This document shows positions 24,233 through 35,236 of a stretch of DNA of 64,000 nucleotides, one piece after another. The notes below the pieces were generated by a model, which was given only the letters and a program-made list of their open reading frames with translations, was not told the origin of the DNA and ran no database searches. Position 1 is the stretch's first letter, and each line of letters opens with the position of its first letter. The position numbers were made by a program, and so were the translations under genes. Origin of the DNA: Anaeramoeba flamelloides (lineage: Eukaryota; Metamonada; Anaeramoebidae); NCBI GenBank assembly GCA_027625915.1, contig JANTQA010000016.1, forward strand, positions 1,245,001 through 1,309,000. Reading direction: 5' to 3'.

Positions 24233-24814
24233 TAGCGCATCAATATCATTTTAAATCTTTTATTTTAGAAATGATGAAATTTGGGTAAATCTTGCGTGTT
24301 AAGGGGTATATACTTTGGGAAAGTTGACTTGTAGTAATTTCCAAAATTTTGACTTAATTCATTTATTTTGCAGAGAGTTATATAAAAATTGATATTTACA
24401 GAGACAGGGGCGAGGTTTGAACACTTTAACCTTCATTCAACAAAAAATACAATTTAATAGTATTTAATTTCCGTTTCTCCGGGAAAATAAAACAATCTCA
24501 GATTTTAATATTATTTTGTAATGCTGAAGAATGCTACATGTATTATTTTTTCAATGATTTAAGATATTTTTTTTATGTAAGGTTGTGAATTACATTGTAT
24601 TCTTTGGGATTTTTGGTATATAATATTATGAATACCCTTTTTTCCCTACAAAAAAAAATTGTGAAAAGTTTTTTTAAAAATAAATTTTCTCAAAACAGTT
24701 TTTTCGAATCATAAACAAATCTAACAAGTTGAAAAACAATATCCCCCCTTTTTTATTAACAAAGAGAGATTATTCAAAAAAATTAACATTTTCGTTTATT
24801 TCTTAAATTAAAAA

Positions 24815-25245
24815 AAACCTAGGCACTCTTCGACACTTTACAACATTTGGCAACTTTCTTCAGCTTTTATAGAACTCAAAAGATTAGGGTAAAATCTTTA
24901 ATTGTTCTCAATTATTTTGAATTCTACAAAAGACAGGAACTAGATGACACTTGATTCTACTCAACTATTTTTTTTTTATTTTAATACTTAGAAATAGAAT
25001 AAAATCTTTGTTTTTACCCCATTCCACTAGATTCCATTAAAGACGAACACTCTGTGACACTTGGCGACACTTCCCGAAAATCAAAATTTATTTTTAGAAA
25101 ATTTTTTTAACTCAGTTATAATTTTGTTAATAGTAAAACCCATAGATACCTTTCCTTTAAGAAATTTCAAAAGGAAATTAGAATTTTTTAACAAAAAAAG
25201 ACAAGAAAAAGAGAAAGAAAAGTAAGAAATAAAAAAGAATAGGAT
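24815..25245 (+). repeat. F/K composite repeat, copy 1
   Basis: Contains ACCTAGGCACTCTTCGACAC, then a block ending AAGACAAGAAAAAGAGAAAG. The same order is found inverted at 28815-29130. Shorter relatives occur at 21770-21950 (K part) and 62985-63480 (F part, with GAGTGCCTAGGTTTTTTT). Boundaries are approximate. Confidence 0.5.
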
Positions 25246-25251
25246 TTATTG

Positions 25252-25396
25252 ACAAGGGTTAAATGCCCAAGTGCTCTTAATCTGTTAAAGAGAGAGCTTT
25301 GATGACTAAAATTGTGACAACTAATTCAAAGAGTATTTAAAAAGAACCAGTTAAGCACATTCATTAGAAGTATTTTAAACCCAATTTAGTTTTCTT
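25252..25396 (+). repeat. Dispersed repeat N, copy 3
   Basis: Colinear with 160-300. It shares AATCTGTTAAAGAGAG, CTAATTCAAAGAGTAT and TTCATTAGAAGTATTT, with a short insertion near its middle. Confidence 0.65.
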
Positions 25397-25543
25397 GAAA
25401 AAAAATAGTAAAAAATACATCAAAAATAGCAAAAATTTAAAAAGTATTAATTTATAACCAATAATTCGAAATGGATGGTGAATGTTTCTTATTCTGAGGA
25501 TTTTTTATGGATTAAAACCATACCATCTTTTAATAAAGAGATC

Positions 25544-25767
25544 CAAATAAACTCAATTTCATAATAAATGAGACAAAAAATTTTTTTACTTTCTTTTGAA
25601 TTTTAATTTATTTTATTTTTCGATGTAAAACTAATATTTCTAGTGTATATAACCAAAAATTAAAATAGTATTTTTTTATTCAAATAGAGAACTTCAATTT
25701 ATAAAAATAATCTATTTTCAAAATTTGATTTATAATGGGACAATGATTATGAAATGGAGTTTATTTG
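25544..25767 (+). mobile_element. Terminal-inverted-repeat element G, short copy 3
   Basis: About 224 bp with ends CAAATAAACTCAATTTCATA and, in reverse complement, CAAATAAACTCCATTTCATA. It retains the end sequences of the 520-bp copies but lacks most of their interior, as expected of an internal-deletion derivative. Confidence 0.7.
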
Positions 25768-25949
25768 AAAATATATAAATCGAATGAAAAAGTACATTTT
25801 ATTAAGTTTGGAATGAGAATTTATTGATAGGACAACTTTATAAAGTGCTGACCTTTAAGAATAATTATTTATTTTCAAAATTTTCTATTTGTAGGTTTGC
25901 TTAAATTTTTTTTTTAATTTTTTTAAAAAAGTTTTAAAATCATTTTTTC

Positions 25950-26157
25950 TCCCTATCCCAATAAAAGCCACATAATCTCCATCATTTACCCAGCCCAATG
26001 GCCAAATCAACAGAATGCTGGGAATGGGTAATTGGGCTCACTTCAGTGGGTTTCAAATAGTTTTTGCTTGCTTTAGTTATTTTCAGTTGGGATTAGTTTT
26101 ATTCAGTTGCTTGAAGATCTGATCATCACAAGTTAGTTCAAGATCCAATACTGGCAT
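25950..26157 (-). pseudogene. Possible coding relic, unknown
   Basis: In this GC island the minus strand opens with ATG at 26157 and reads MPVLDLELTCDDQIF. Coding-like sequence continues in interrupted frames to about 25950. It lies downstream of the BTB gene on the same strand. No family is recognised. It may be a remnant of a gene or of a 3' exon. Confidence 0.25.
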
Positions 26158-26916
26158 TTTAAATTCTAAATAGGAAAAAATTTTCAATCCTGGTTTGGAG
26201 ATTTTTATTTAATAAATGAAGTTCTCAAAGAATTTTTGTATAATCTCAGGTAATATATCTTTGAATAAGGAAATTGAAAATGAAGTGAAAATGTTTCCGA
26301 TATATAATTCAAATACAAGTAGTTAACAAGTTTACAGATCAAATAATAATTTTTTTATCCTTTTTACCCTCCGAACACTTTAAAAATCACAAATATGAGG
26401 AATAAAATGAACCAAAGGAACACTCACAACTTGAAATAAAATTTTCTTTAGTAAAAAGTTTCAAAAATAAAAAAATATCTTTTTAAAAAATTGAATTTCT
26501 TATTTTTTTTTGAAATCTTGAAAAATTTTCAAAGATGATCCAAAAATAAAAAATATATTTTATCGAGAAAAATAAGTAATTAAAAAAAATCAGAACTCAT
26601 CACATCAATTATATTAATACAAAAAATATAAATCCAAAAAACAACTTTAAAAAATATTTATTATCTATTAGCCATATTTAATTATTTTATACTTTTTTTA
26701 TTTTATTCTTTTATTATTTATTATTTTTTTATTTAATTTTGTAATTCAAATTATATTCCCACTCCAGAGAAGCTGGGGATCTATAAATTAGTGAAAAGTA
26801 TCGATTAATTCAAGGAAACAGTTTCAAATATGTACTCAAGTTATTTAAAGTATAATTTGATTATTTTCTTGATTTTTCAATCATTAAATATAATATGGTG
26901 ATTGTAATATAAATTA

Positions 26917-27879
26917 TTACCAACTCTGAAAATAGTACAATTCATTTTTATCTGTATTATCCTTCAAATTAAACCCGTCCCAAAGTAATAAGTATTTTAA
27001 ATTACATCTTGGATTTAGTTGATAATAATCAATTGAATCCATTAGCTGCCCAGTTGTTTCTTCAATATCAACGATACTTAATTCTGGAATTGTATCAAAA
27101 TATAACCATTTTATGAGAATGTTGAAAGTTTCTATTGATTTTTTTGTGAAATCTGACACTTGTTTTAATTTTTTTTTTTCAATTGTTAAAAACATTCCTC
27201 GAAAAAATTCACTTCTGGCAATTAAAATCAATCTGTGAACTTTAATTGACTCATTTCGTTCGTTATTTACAATGATTGTAAAATCCTTTGTTGATTCATC
27301 AAAATACAATTCTTTGAGAGAGTCTCTTAATTTTTTTTCGATGAATTCTTGTTTTAATTTCAATTCTTGAAAAATTTGATTTAAAATATCCCTTTCTTGT
27401 TCTCTTTCCATTTCTTCTTGTTTTTCCTTTTCCTTTTCCTTCTCCCTTCCCATTTCCCATTTTTTCATTTTTTCATAGTGATTTTCTTCATAACCATGAC
27501 AATAAGAATTTTCCTGTTTTTTTTTTAAACCAGTATATATATACATGGGATTTCTTGATTGCCTTTGCACTTCAAAAATATTATCAAAATAAACCCATTT
27601 CAAAAATAAAAGAATATCTTTTTTTGAAAATTTTTTTGAATTTTCAAGAATTTCTTTGATTTCTTCACATTTCATCCCAGTTCTCATTTCAAGAATTAAT
27701 TTAGGAATAGGTATTTCTTTGATTTCGAAATCAGAAAATTCACCACTTGTAAAAAATTTTTCAAAATCGTTTTCTAAATAATAGGGATCGTGATTTAATA
27801 ATTCTGTATAAAGTTCACATTCTTTTTCAGTTAAATTTTTGCATGTTTTCAGATAATCAAATGCTGTTTTTCCATCTTC
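26917..27879 (-). CDS. Ankyrin/tandem BTB-POZ protein, 3' exon (partial)
   Basis: A 320-codon terminal exon ending in TAA (26917-26919). It is open to an acceptor at 27880-27881 (GATAATAG) with three stops directly upstream, so the gene starts in an earlier exon I could not find. Residues 1-13 (EDGKTAFDYLKTC) are the end of an ankyrin repeat. Residues about 42-105 look like a degenerate BTB core (EFSDFEI, then FLKWVYFDNI). Residues about 145-190 are Glu/Lys-rich, probably coiled coil or linker. Residues about 200-300 are a clear BTB/POZ domain (DFTIIV, VHRLILIARSEFFRGMF, LIKWLYFD). BTB domains mediate dimerisation and often recruit cullin-3 ubiquitin ligases, so an adaptor role is likely; the target is unknown. 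An internal ATG at 27687 is not the natural start because homology extends upstream. Confidence 0.82.
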   Translation of the reverse strand, partial: EDGKTAFDYLKTCKNLTEKECELYTELLNHDPYYLENDFEKFFTSGEFSDFEIKEIPIPKLILEMRTGMKCEEIKEILENSKKFSKKDILLFLKWVYFDNIFEVQRQSRNPMYIYTGLKKKQENSYCHGYEENHYEKMKKWEMGREKEKEKEKQEEMEREQERDILNQIFQELKLKQEFIEKKLRDSLKELYFDESTKDFTIIVNNERNESIKVHRLILIARSEFFRGMFLTIEKKKLKQVSDFTKKSIETFNILIKWLYFDTIPELSIVDIEETTGQLMDSIDYYQLNPRCNLKYLLLWDGFNLKDNTDKNELYYFQSW

Positions 27880-28403
27880 CTATTATCAAAAAGTATTAGT
27901 AATTTATTTTTATTTAATAAAATTAATTTTAAAAAATTAAATCAAAATATATCCAAACCCCCTTTAATGGGATTATCAAAACTTTATTCAATTGTTAATG
28001 AATATTAAATCAAAATTTTAAAAGGCAAACAAGACATATTAGCCATCACCACCCTTAAATCGCAATATATATATATATATATATATATATAGATATAAAT
28101 TAAATTAAATCAAGATTTTTATATAAAATATGGTGGGAAGGATTTATTTTTATTTTTTATTTCATATTTTTTACTTTTCTACTAAATGATGTTATCTAAT
28201 TAAATTAATCTTTTTCAAAGTAATGAATTTTTTTATTTTTTTTCTAGTTTTTCCAAATACCCTCTTTTTACATTGATCGAAATCATCTTCTTTTCTTTTT
28301 GTATATGTTTTTGTAAGTGTTTATTGGGGGTGTTTATAAGGGATAAACAAAAGATTCTCAAAATCCACTCTTTTGAAAAAACGAAAATATGTATGAAAAC
28401 TAA

Positions 28404-28571
28404 AAGTGTCTAACCGAATCAAACCAAACTGAACTGTACCTAATTACATACAAACGAAGTGATTTGAAACTAACCGGAAGTAAACCAAGCTGGCTGTTCA
28501 CATTCAATATTCTTAGTATGTACGTTGAATTGGGTTTACACATTTTATTTGGTAACTTATATCAAGATTAA
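28404..28571 (+). other. Unusual open GC island
   Basis: 55 sense codons end in TAA at 28569-28571, with balanced amino-acid composition (for example SDLKLTGSKPSWLF). There is no ATG before codon 39. It could be a coding relic, or the promoter or leader of the BTB gene on the other strand. Not called as a gene. Confidence 0.2.
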
Positions 28572-28814
28572 AAGAAATATATATATATATATATTTACAA
28601 AACTTGTTAAAAAAAAATTAATAAATATATAATAAAAGCAAAGTGAAAAAAAAAAAAATTTAAAAAACAAATTATTATTCTAATATATCAGCACTTTAGA
28701 GATTTAGACTTTTCTATAAAGTTCTAATTTTAAGATTTTATAAAGTAACTATTTCATTATTCTCTATAGTTTGTAAAATATTTTGATCTCTTAATTAAAA
28801 TAAATTATAGTGGT

Positions 28815-29130
28815 GATCCAAAAAAAAAAAAAAAACTGGCTTAAAAGGAAACAACCACCAACCATTTTGACTTATTGGTTACAAAATAAAACTTTTTAAA
28901 AAATTTACTTTTTTTGATTTATTTTTTTTATCATTTTTATTTCTTACTTTTCTTTCTCTTTCTCTTGTCTTTTTTTCAAAATTAAAATTTCCCTTTCATT
29001 TTTTTTTGGAGAAAAATTATTTTAGGAGTTATAATCTTTTCTACATTATAACCAAGTTAAAAAAATTATGAAAATAAATTTTGTGTTTCATGAGTGCCAC
29101 CGAGTGCCGTAGAATACCTAGGTTTTATTG
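28815..29130 (-). repeat. F/K composite repeat, copy 2 (inverted)
   Basis: Inverted relative of 24815-25245. It includes CTTTCTCTTTCTCTTGTC and ATACCTAGGTTTTATTGGG. The sequence to about 29500 carries further F-type motifs. Confidence 0.5.
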
Positions 29131-31415
29131 GGTTTTTTATTTTATTTGTGACGTGTTCTAGTTTTTTTTTACTTTTTGAAATAAAAAGAAAATTTTAATA
29201 AATTTTCGGTTTATTTTGAAATGCAAAAAAAAACGAAAGAAAATCTATTGATTTTCCAAATAAACAGAAAACTCAAAAAAACTGAACGAAAATCTATTGA
29301 TTTTCCACATAAACAGAAAGTAAAAAAACCTAATGAAAAGTACCAGAATTCAAAAGAATAGAGAAAAATATTGTATTTTACTCAATACTTTTAAATTCCT
29401 GAAAAGATAAGGGCAAGTATTTTTTTTAAATTAAGATATAAACTGAAAATTAAATAAATTTTTGGTTTATATCTCAAATTTTAAAAAAACCCTAACCGAA
29501 AATATAAGGTAATTTTCTTGAATCACATCTGTTCATTAATTTAAAAAAAAAAATTGAGATTTTTTTTCATTATACATTGACATATTTGATTAAAAACGGT
29601 AGAGTACCAATATTGAAAGAGATAACCCATTTAGATTGTTAATGCACATTCAACGTGTTCTAGATTTCTCTCTAAAATGGGTATGTATTTTGTGATTTTT
29701 TTTTTAAATAGTTTCAATTAATCAAAAACAATTATGAGATCATTATCCTACTACAAAATGACAAAATTTTAATGTATTTTATTGGTGACAATCTCTACTT
29801 ATCAATTTTGTAGATGCCAAGTGTCGAAAAATTAAGATTGACAAAGAAATCTTAAATTAGTAAATTTTTTTAAGAGATCAACTATTTTTTTTTCCATTTT
29901 TTATGAAAAAGAAAACCTTTAAATTCATTTATTTTCTTAAATTATAACAAGTTTTTACCCCGTTTATTGTCATTTTCATCATTATTGACAACAAAAGACA
30001 ACCCTTTGTTCTCAGTAATATTAATAAAAGATCTTTATTTTCAATTTTAATAGATAATTCTTTTTATTAACCAAAAAAATGATTTCTTCAACTTATTGAA
30101 AAATATTTGTATAATTTTAAGAATGATAATTATAATTCTTAAAGTTTAAAAGTCATTCACTAATTTTAATAGAAGTTGTTTTTGAGTTCAAAGATAGAAA
30201 TTCATTTTTTCAAAAATAAAATTTTTAAGAAGATATTTGGGAATTTTGTAATTTTATCCTCAAAATTCAAAATCAATTATTTTATGACAAAAATAATTTG
30301 AATTGTTATAATTTATTTTATGAATAATGCCATAAAATTTGTTATAAAAAATTTTCAAGATTCAAAATTCTTTTGCAATTTTTTTTACATTTTTTGAAAA
30401 CAAAAAAAGGCTTTTTAAAAAACTTTTTAGAATTAAAAATTTTTACTTAATAGATCTAAAGTCAATTGAAAAACTTTAATAAACATCTTTCAAATTTTCA
30501 TTTATTTGATTCACCGGGGCACCCCAATTAGCTTTATTGGTGGAGATTTGAATTGAAATATTAATCTTTAAAAATAATAACAAAATAATAATTTTTTTTT
30601 CAAAACCAAGGCTTGTCAACAGAAAACAAAAAAATATGTTTTTATCATTTCCAAGAATTAACTTTGTTGTTAATAAAAATAATAAAATACTTTCTTTTAG
30701 TTTTATGTTGGAAACTTATGAATTTTGGATTTCCGAAAAAATAGACTTTTTTTAATAAATTGTTTTGAAGGGAGTTAACTTATCGATTTCATAAAGCCAA
30801 AAAACAAAATTTAATTAAAAATTTTCAAGATCTTGAATAGATTTCATTTTATTTTTGATAAATAAACTAGATTTCAAAATTTTTGACACACTTTATAATG
30901 CTATTCGAAGTTTTTTTAAGGGTTTTATCCAGTATTCTTATCAAAAGAATATTTTCAAATTTTTGGATCAGAATCCTTTTCTTTTAATTTTTCAAATTTT
31001 TGCTTTTTTTTCTTTTTCTTTATCTTTTTTTTTTTTGATATTTTTTTTTTTGCAAAAGATCAATTGGAAAAAAAAGATCTTCGAAAAGCCAAATAATCAT
31101 TTTGGAAATTGAGACTATGTAATGTCTTTTAAAATGAATTTAATTATTTGTATAAAATCTTGTTGTTCAACTTTTTTTCAGTGAAAATTCAGTTCTAAAA
31201 AAAATCTGTAATGTTCATTTCAAAAATTATGACTAACTTTTTTTTTAGTTTTTGGTTTTATTTTTTTTTCAATTTTTCAAATATCAGGATTTATATATAT
31301 TTAGAATGATTTAAAAGTTAATTACAAATCAAATTTAATTATTTGTTGTTCTTGGATACAAAAGGATATATTTTTTTTTTCAATTTATAATTTGGGGTGA
31401 GTCACAATTTTTGAA

Positions 31416-31511
31416 ATGGTGTTTACTACTTCCTTAAAGAAGAAGTTCTCAAGTGAAGCAGGGGAAATAATGATAAAAACACTCTTGAAAGAGTTCCCTA
31501 ACCTCGGCTAA
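31416..31511 (+). CDS. Short 31-codon frame, possible small protein or relic
   Basis: ATG at 31416 to TAA at 31509-31511. The peptide has balanced composition and an amphipathic helix-like core (SSEAGEIMIKTLLKEFPNLG). It lies in a GC island about 0.6 kb beyond the 3' end of the ankyrin gene, on the opposite strand. No family is recognised. It may be one exon of a larger gene or a relic. Confidence 0.2.
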   Translation: MVFTTSLKKKFSSEAGEIMIKTLLKEFPNLG

Positions 31512-32125
31512 ATTTACATACTGGTGATTTCTTTAACAAAGAAATGTAAAATTTTCAAAATTCTAACAATTATCACAATTTTACCCTTTCTTTGATCCTA
31601 CCCAAATTTAATTTTACAAAATCATGATTTCCATTTCAAGTCATAAAACAGAAAACAAATTCCCAAGCTGTTCTCAATATTTTTTTAAGTTGTTTTTACA
31701 AGTTTAAAATGTTTTCAGCTTTGAACTTGTACTTGAAAATCTCGAAAAGCCATTTTTTTAAAAAATATTCTTCAAAGATCTATTCGATAATTTTTTTTTT
31801 TCTTGATTTTCTGGTCGACTTTCACTTCTAAAATTAATAATTTTCTGTCAATTTCCTTGGGAATAAAAATTCTTTTTTCGAAGTGATTATAAAATAACAC
31901 AAAACCTAGACACCCTTCTTGAATAAAAGCATTGTCATTAGCACCCAGTTTTTTTCAACCACTATGATTATGATGGCCAGAATATTCGTAAAAAACAATT
32001 AAAAAAAAAAGAATTCTGACCATCGTTTGAAATGGGAAGATTCCAAAAGAAATGGCATGTCACCTGAGGTGAAAACAAAAATAAAACAGAGATTAAAAAA
32101 GTTGTATAAATAATGAATAACTCAC

Positions 32126-33229
32126 GTTTTTCCGATTTGGGTCGCTTCCATACACCATAAAGTTTTTTAAAACATTGAAAATCTTAATAAAGCGTTTGTC
32201 TTGAAGCACGTCTGTGGAAGAAATGTGATGTTTAATGAAATCAATTAGAGGAGTGTTCCCATATTGATCAAAAATATTCAGTTTTCCTCCTTTGTTAAAA
32301 GCTAATTGCAAAAATTGCTGTTTCCCAGCAACTGATTTTATAAGAGTTAGAAAATTTGAATTGTAGCACTCCTCACATTTATCATTACCGTTTAAATGTA
32401 GACCTTTGTCCATTAACATTTCAAAATGTTCAGGTGTTGCATTTGGGTTAGATATTAGAAATAAGAATGGCAGATCTTGTGTGTCCTTCGCATAGGGTTC
32501 TTGATTTGGATTTGCATCGTTGTCGATCAAAATTCCGATCATTTCAGGTGTAACTTTTGTGTTCCTACAGAGATAAGACAGTGCCGTGTCAACCAATTCA
32601 CATCCACATTCCTGATGGTTTGGATCTGTAGTATTTTCCTCCATAAATTTCCTTAAGAGACTTGCTGTAACAGATTTGTTTTCACATAGATAAGTAATCG
32701 CATTAGTCATTTCGTTCAAATAATATGAACTAATGAACGCTCCTTGCTCTATTAAAAAATCAAGCATTTCCCAGGTGATATTTGGATTCTGGCAGAGCAA
32801 CATAATTTCTGTGTAATCTCAATTGAACCGATATTTCTGTAATTCCTTCAGTTTACATCCGCATTTGAAAAGTGTTTCAAGGAGTGGGACAGAAACATTG
32901 GGATTTGAACACATTTCCATCAGTGGTGTTCGCTCCATACCCCTTTGACTTGTTTTGCAGTCAGGTTTTGCTCCCTTCTGTATGAAGTATTCAACCATTT
33001 TACATGTCACATTTGGGTTTGTACACAGCGCCATAAGTGGTGTATACCCCTGGTGTTTTCTGTGTAAAAATATTCTAGCTGTTTCTGTATTGAGATCCAA
33101 TTTTTCATTGCTATCCTCAAGATAACTTTGCAGCTCTTTGAGTGTGAGTATTGGATCACTACAAACATCAAATATTGTTAATCCTTGTTGTTTGTTTGTT
33201 TCTACTGGCTTCTTTGTTCTTCCTTTCAT
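32126..33229 (-). CDS. Ankyrin-repeat protein with one in-frame TGA
   Basis: The start is ATG at 33229 (MKGRTKKPVETN); the frame upstream is open only from TTG. About nine imperfect ankyrin repeats follow, with the recurring core LCxNPNVTxxM...LIxxGA (for example PLMALCTNPNVT and PLMEMCSNPNVS). After 136 codons a TGA at 32819-32821 interrupts the third repeat. The same frame continues without shift for over 230 codons of further repeats, with identical style and codon use. After residue run GSDPNRKN the sequence reads GTGAGT at 32125-32120, a strong donor, so a further 3' exon is expected below 32126; ignoring it, the frame ends at 32093. The TGA could be a recent nonsense mutation, read-through, a tiny unrecognised intron, or a sequencing error. 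Ankyrin arrays are protein-binding scaffolds; no other domain is visible. Confidence 0.75.
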
Positions 33230-33789
33230 TTTTGAATTTAAACTACAATAAGAAAATAATGTAAAAAATAAGATTTTCGTTTTGTTTTTACCATTAACAA
33301 AGAGCAATCATTTAGGATTTTTTTTGGTTCTTGTAAAAAAGGTATTGAGAACATACAAAAAGGTTTCCAAATTAAACCAATTTTGTGATATATATATATA
33401 TAATTTTTTTTTGACCAATTTCTAGAGTTGTTTCAAGTACCCGTATTGACATTTTTGTTTGTGTTTTTCAAAATTATTTGTATTGTTTTTGAAAATTACG
33501 GTTTTTTTTAAATTTTTAAATGATATCTTTTTTTCAATAATTGTGGTTTTATTTTCATAATTTGTATTTTTTTAAAAAAAATACAGTTCAGTGTAAGTAT
33601 ACTTTCAAATCAAACATTATGTACAATAGATCATATGATTATCAAAGGGGTTTTTCTACAACCTTCCAAGACCAATCTCCTGACAAAAGAGATCTAATTC
33701 TATCGAATTTAGACAAAAAAACACCAAAATCCACAACAACCAAATCTTTCAATTTGAAATTTAAAAAAAAGGTAAAAAGAGTTTCTTAA

Positions 33790-34477
33790 GGATCTAGTCA
33801 TTAGGGTGAAACTTTAATTTCTGAAATGCGAAAAAAACTTTTTTAGTAATTTTTATGGGGTCCTTCAACCAATTAAAAACTAACCAACCTATGATGTATG
33901 ATCGATCACCAAAAATCAACAACCACAGACAAGACATTTTTCAAAAAGTGCCAAAGATCGACACTCAATTTCCAATTAGAATGGTTAGATTATACAATTT
34001 TAAAAACAACTATGTCAGTTTTGAAGTGTCCTTCTTTGGCACTTTTTGAGATCTCGGTAATTTTGTTTTTCATTTGTTTCATTATTCAAAAGAGTTATTT
34101 TTTTTTCGAAAGAATATTATAGAATCCTTACTTGGTCAAATTTAGAGAGTTATTAAATAACCACAAATCAGATTAAATCGAATTAAGTTAACTGTGCACT
34201 GAAAGAAAGCAATTTGTTTTAAATTGAAGAAATTTAACCATTTGGAAATATAAAATGAGAAAAAATGAATTTTTTTTTAAAATTTTGATTTTTTGAAATT
34301 GAGAATTCTTTTTCAACTTATTTTTCTTGGTGAATTTTTTGTCAAAGATGATCCAATGAAATTTTTTTTTTGTTATTTGAATTTTGTTAACCAAAAGAAG
34401 TCTATTTCACAATACCCTTTTTAGGTATCAGGCCGCGCCTTGAATATGGGGCAAATCCATGGTAAATAACTATACCC
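33790..34477 (+). mobile_element. TTAA-flanked MITE, family A, copy 2
   Basis: 688 bp between TTAA at 33786-33789 and 34478-34481. It starts GGATCTAGTCATTAGGG and ends AATAACTATACCC. It is shared at the same place in duplicate copy 2 but absent from the inverted third copy, so it inserted before the 6.45-kb duplication. The short frames inside it are repeat sequence. Confidence 0.85.
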
Positions 34478-35106
34478 TTAAAATCAATAATTATAAATCA
34501 ATAGAATGTTCATTTTCAAATTTTTTTTGAAATTGAAATGATAAAGAAAAACAAAAATTTCAATTTACTTTTTAGCTTTAGCCAATCATCTTCAAATCGT
34601 GTCTTATAATTGGGAGATTTTTTTTTATTTGGTTCTGTTTTTTCCCTAGATGGAATGAGAGAAGAATCCTTAGTTAAGCAATATTTCATCATGAATCAAA
34701 AGTTAATTAGCAGATAATTTATCTGATTAAAATTAGACAATAACATGCCCAATTGACCCAAATATTTGAGAATCAATTCTTTTTCAACCTTTTACAGTAT
34801 GAGAGCAAATTATATCTCTTATAAGATCAATTTTCATGGATTATAAAAAAGATCTTTCAATTTTTCATTCAAACAAAAAGAAAAAATATTTCGATTATCT
34901 TTGAAAAAAAATTTCAAGTATTACTTCTAGAATTACAATATTATTGTCATGGTGTACTTCACTGTAAACACTAAAGATACTCTTGAAAATATTTTATATC
35001 AACAACAATTAAAAACCATAACAATTCCGAAAATTTTCTTAACAACAGTTAAAAACACAAAATTTGGATAACAACAGTTTAAAGTCCGAAAAAAAATATT
35101 ATTGAA

Positions 35107-35236
35107 GTCAACACGGGTTATTGAAACAACTGTAAATAAGGACTCGTTGTCTCTAAAAAAGTTTAATATTAAAAATAAAAAGAGGTTTTCAAATCAAAGT
35201 TAATGAAAATAAATTTAATAAAGATTAGTACCTTAA
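35107..35236 (+). mobile_element. Abutting ends of family D and truncated family C
   Basis: GTCAACACGGGTTATTGAAACAACTG (two parts: GTCAACACGGGTTATTG, AAACAACTG) ends at 35132, followed by TA. It resembles the terminus of family B and occurs again at 43717-43742 and 45257-45282. Directly after it, 35135-35236 is a short deletion version of family C ending AATAAAGATTAGTACCTTAA. Confidence 0.5.

Larger units (their letters stand above)
20662..26916. other. Intergenic stretch with repeats, no complete gene
   Basis: AT-rich DNA holding a degenerate TTATAACA-type tandem region (about 21410-21560), a K repeat end (21770-21950), E copy 3, G copies 2 and 3, repeat N copy 3, an F/K composite repeat (24815-25245) and a small coding-like island at 25950-26157 (-). 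The long frame at 21662-21949 (-) is low-complexity Phe/Lys and is not called. Confidence 0.5.
27880..31415. other. Intergenic or intronic stretch upstream of the BTB exon
   Basis: May contain intron and 5' exons of the BTB gene, but none is recognisable. It holds (TA)n runs (28064-28090, 28578-28592), a GC island at 28380-28571 with a 55-codon open frame (+) lacking an early ATG, and an inverted F/K repeat (28815-29130) followed by related direct and inverted AAATCTATTGATTTTCC motifs to about 29500. The rest is AT-rich with nothing coding. Confidence 0.45.

Noticed and set aside
31795-31963. Open stretch on the minus strand (GANDNAFIQEGCLGFV...) as a further 3' exon of the ankyrin gene.
   Set aside because: No ankyrin pattern, and its acceptor and phase with the donor at 32125 cannot be confirmed. 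Left out of the gene model.
33600-33789. Frame reading FQDQSPDKRDLILSNLDKKT, present in copies 1 and 2 and (antisense) at 42460-42620.
   Set aside because: Between copies 1 and 3 nearly every difference in the frame changes the amino acid, and the upstream part is out of frame, so there is no sign of protein conservation. It is simply duplicated DNA.
33855-34122. Overlapping frames inside the duplicated region.
   Set aside because: They lie within family A elements, and the frame is not kept in the independent copies at 6766-7462 and 51450-52143.
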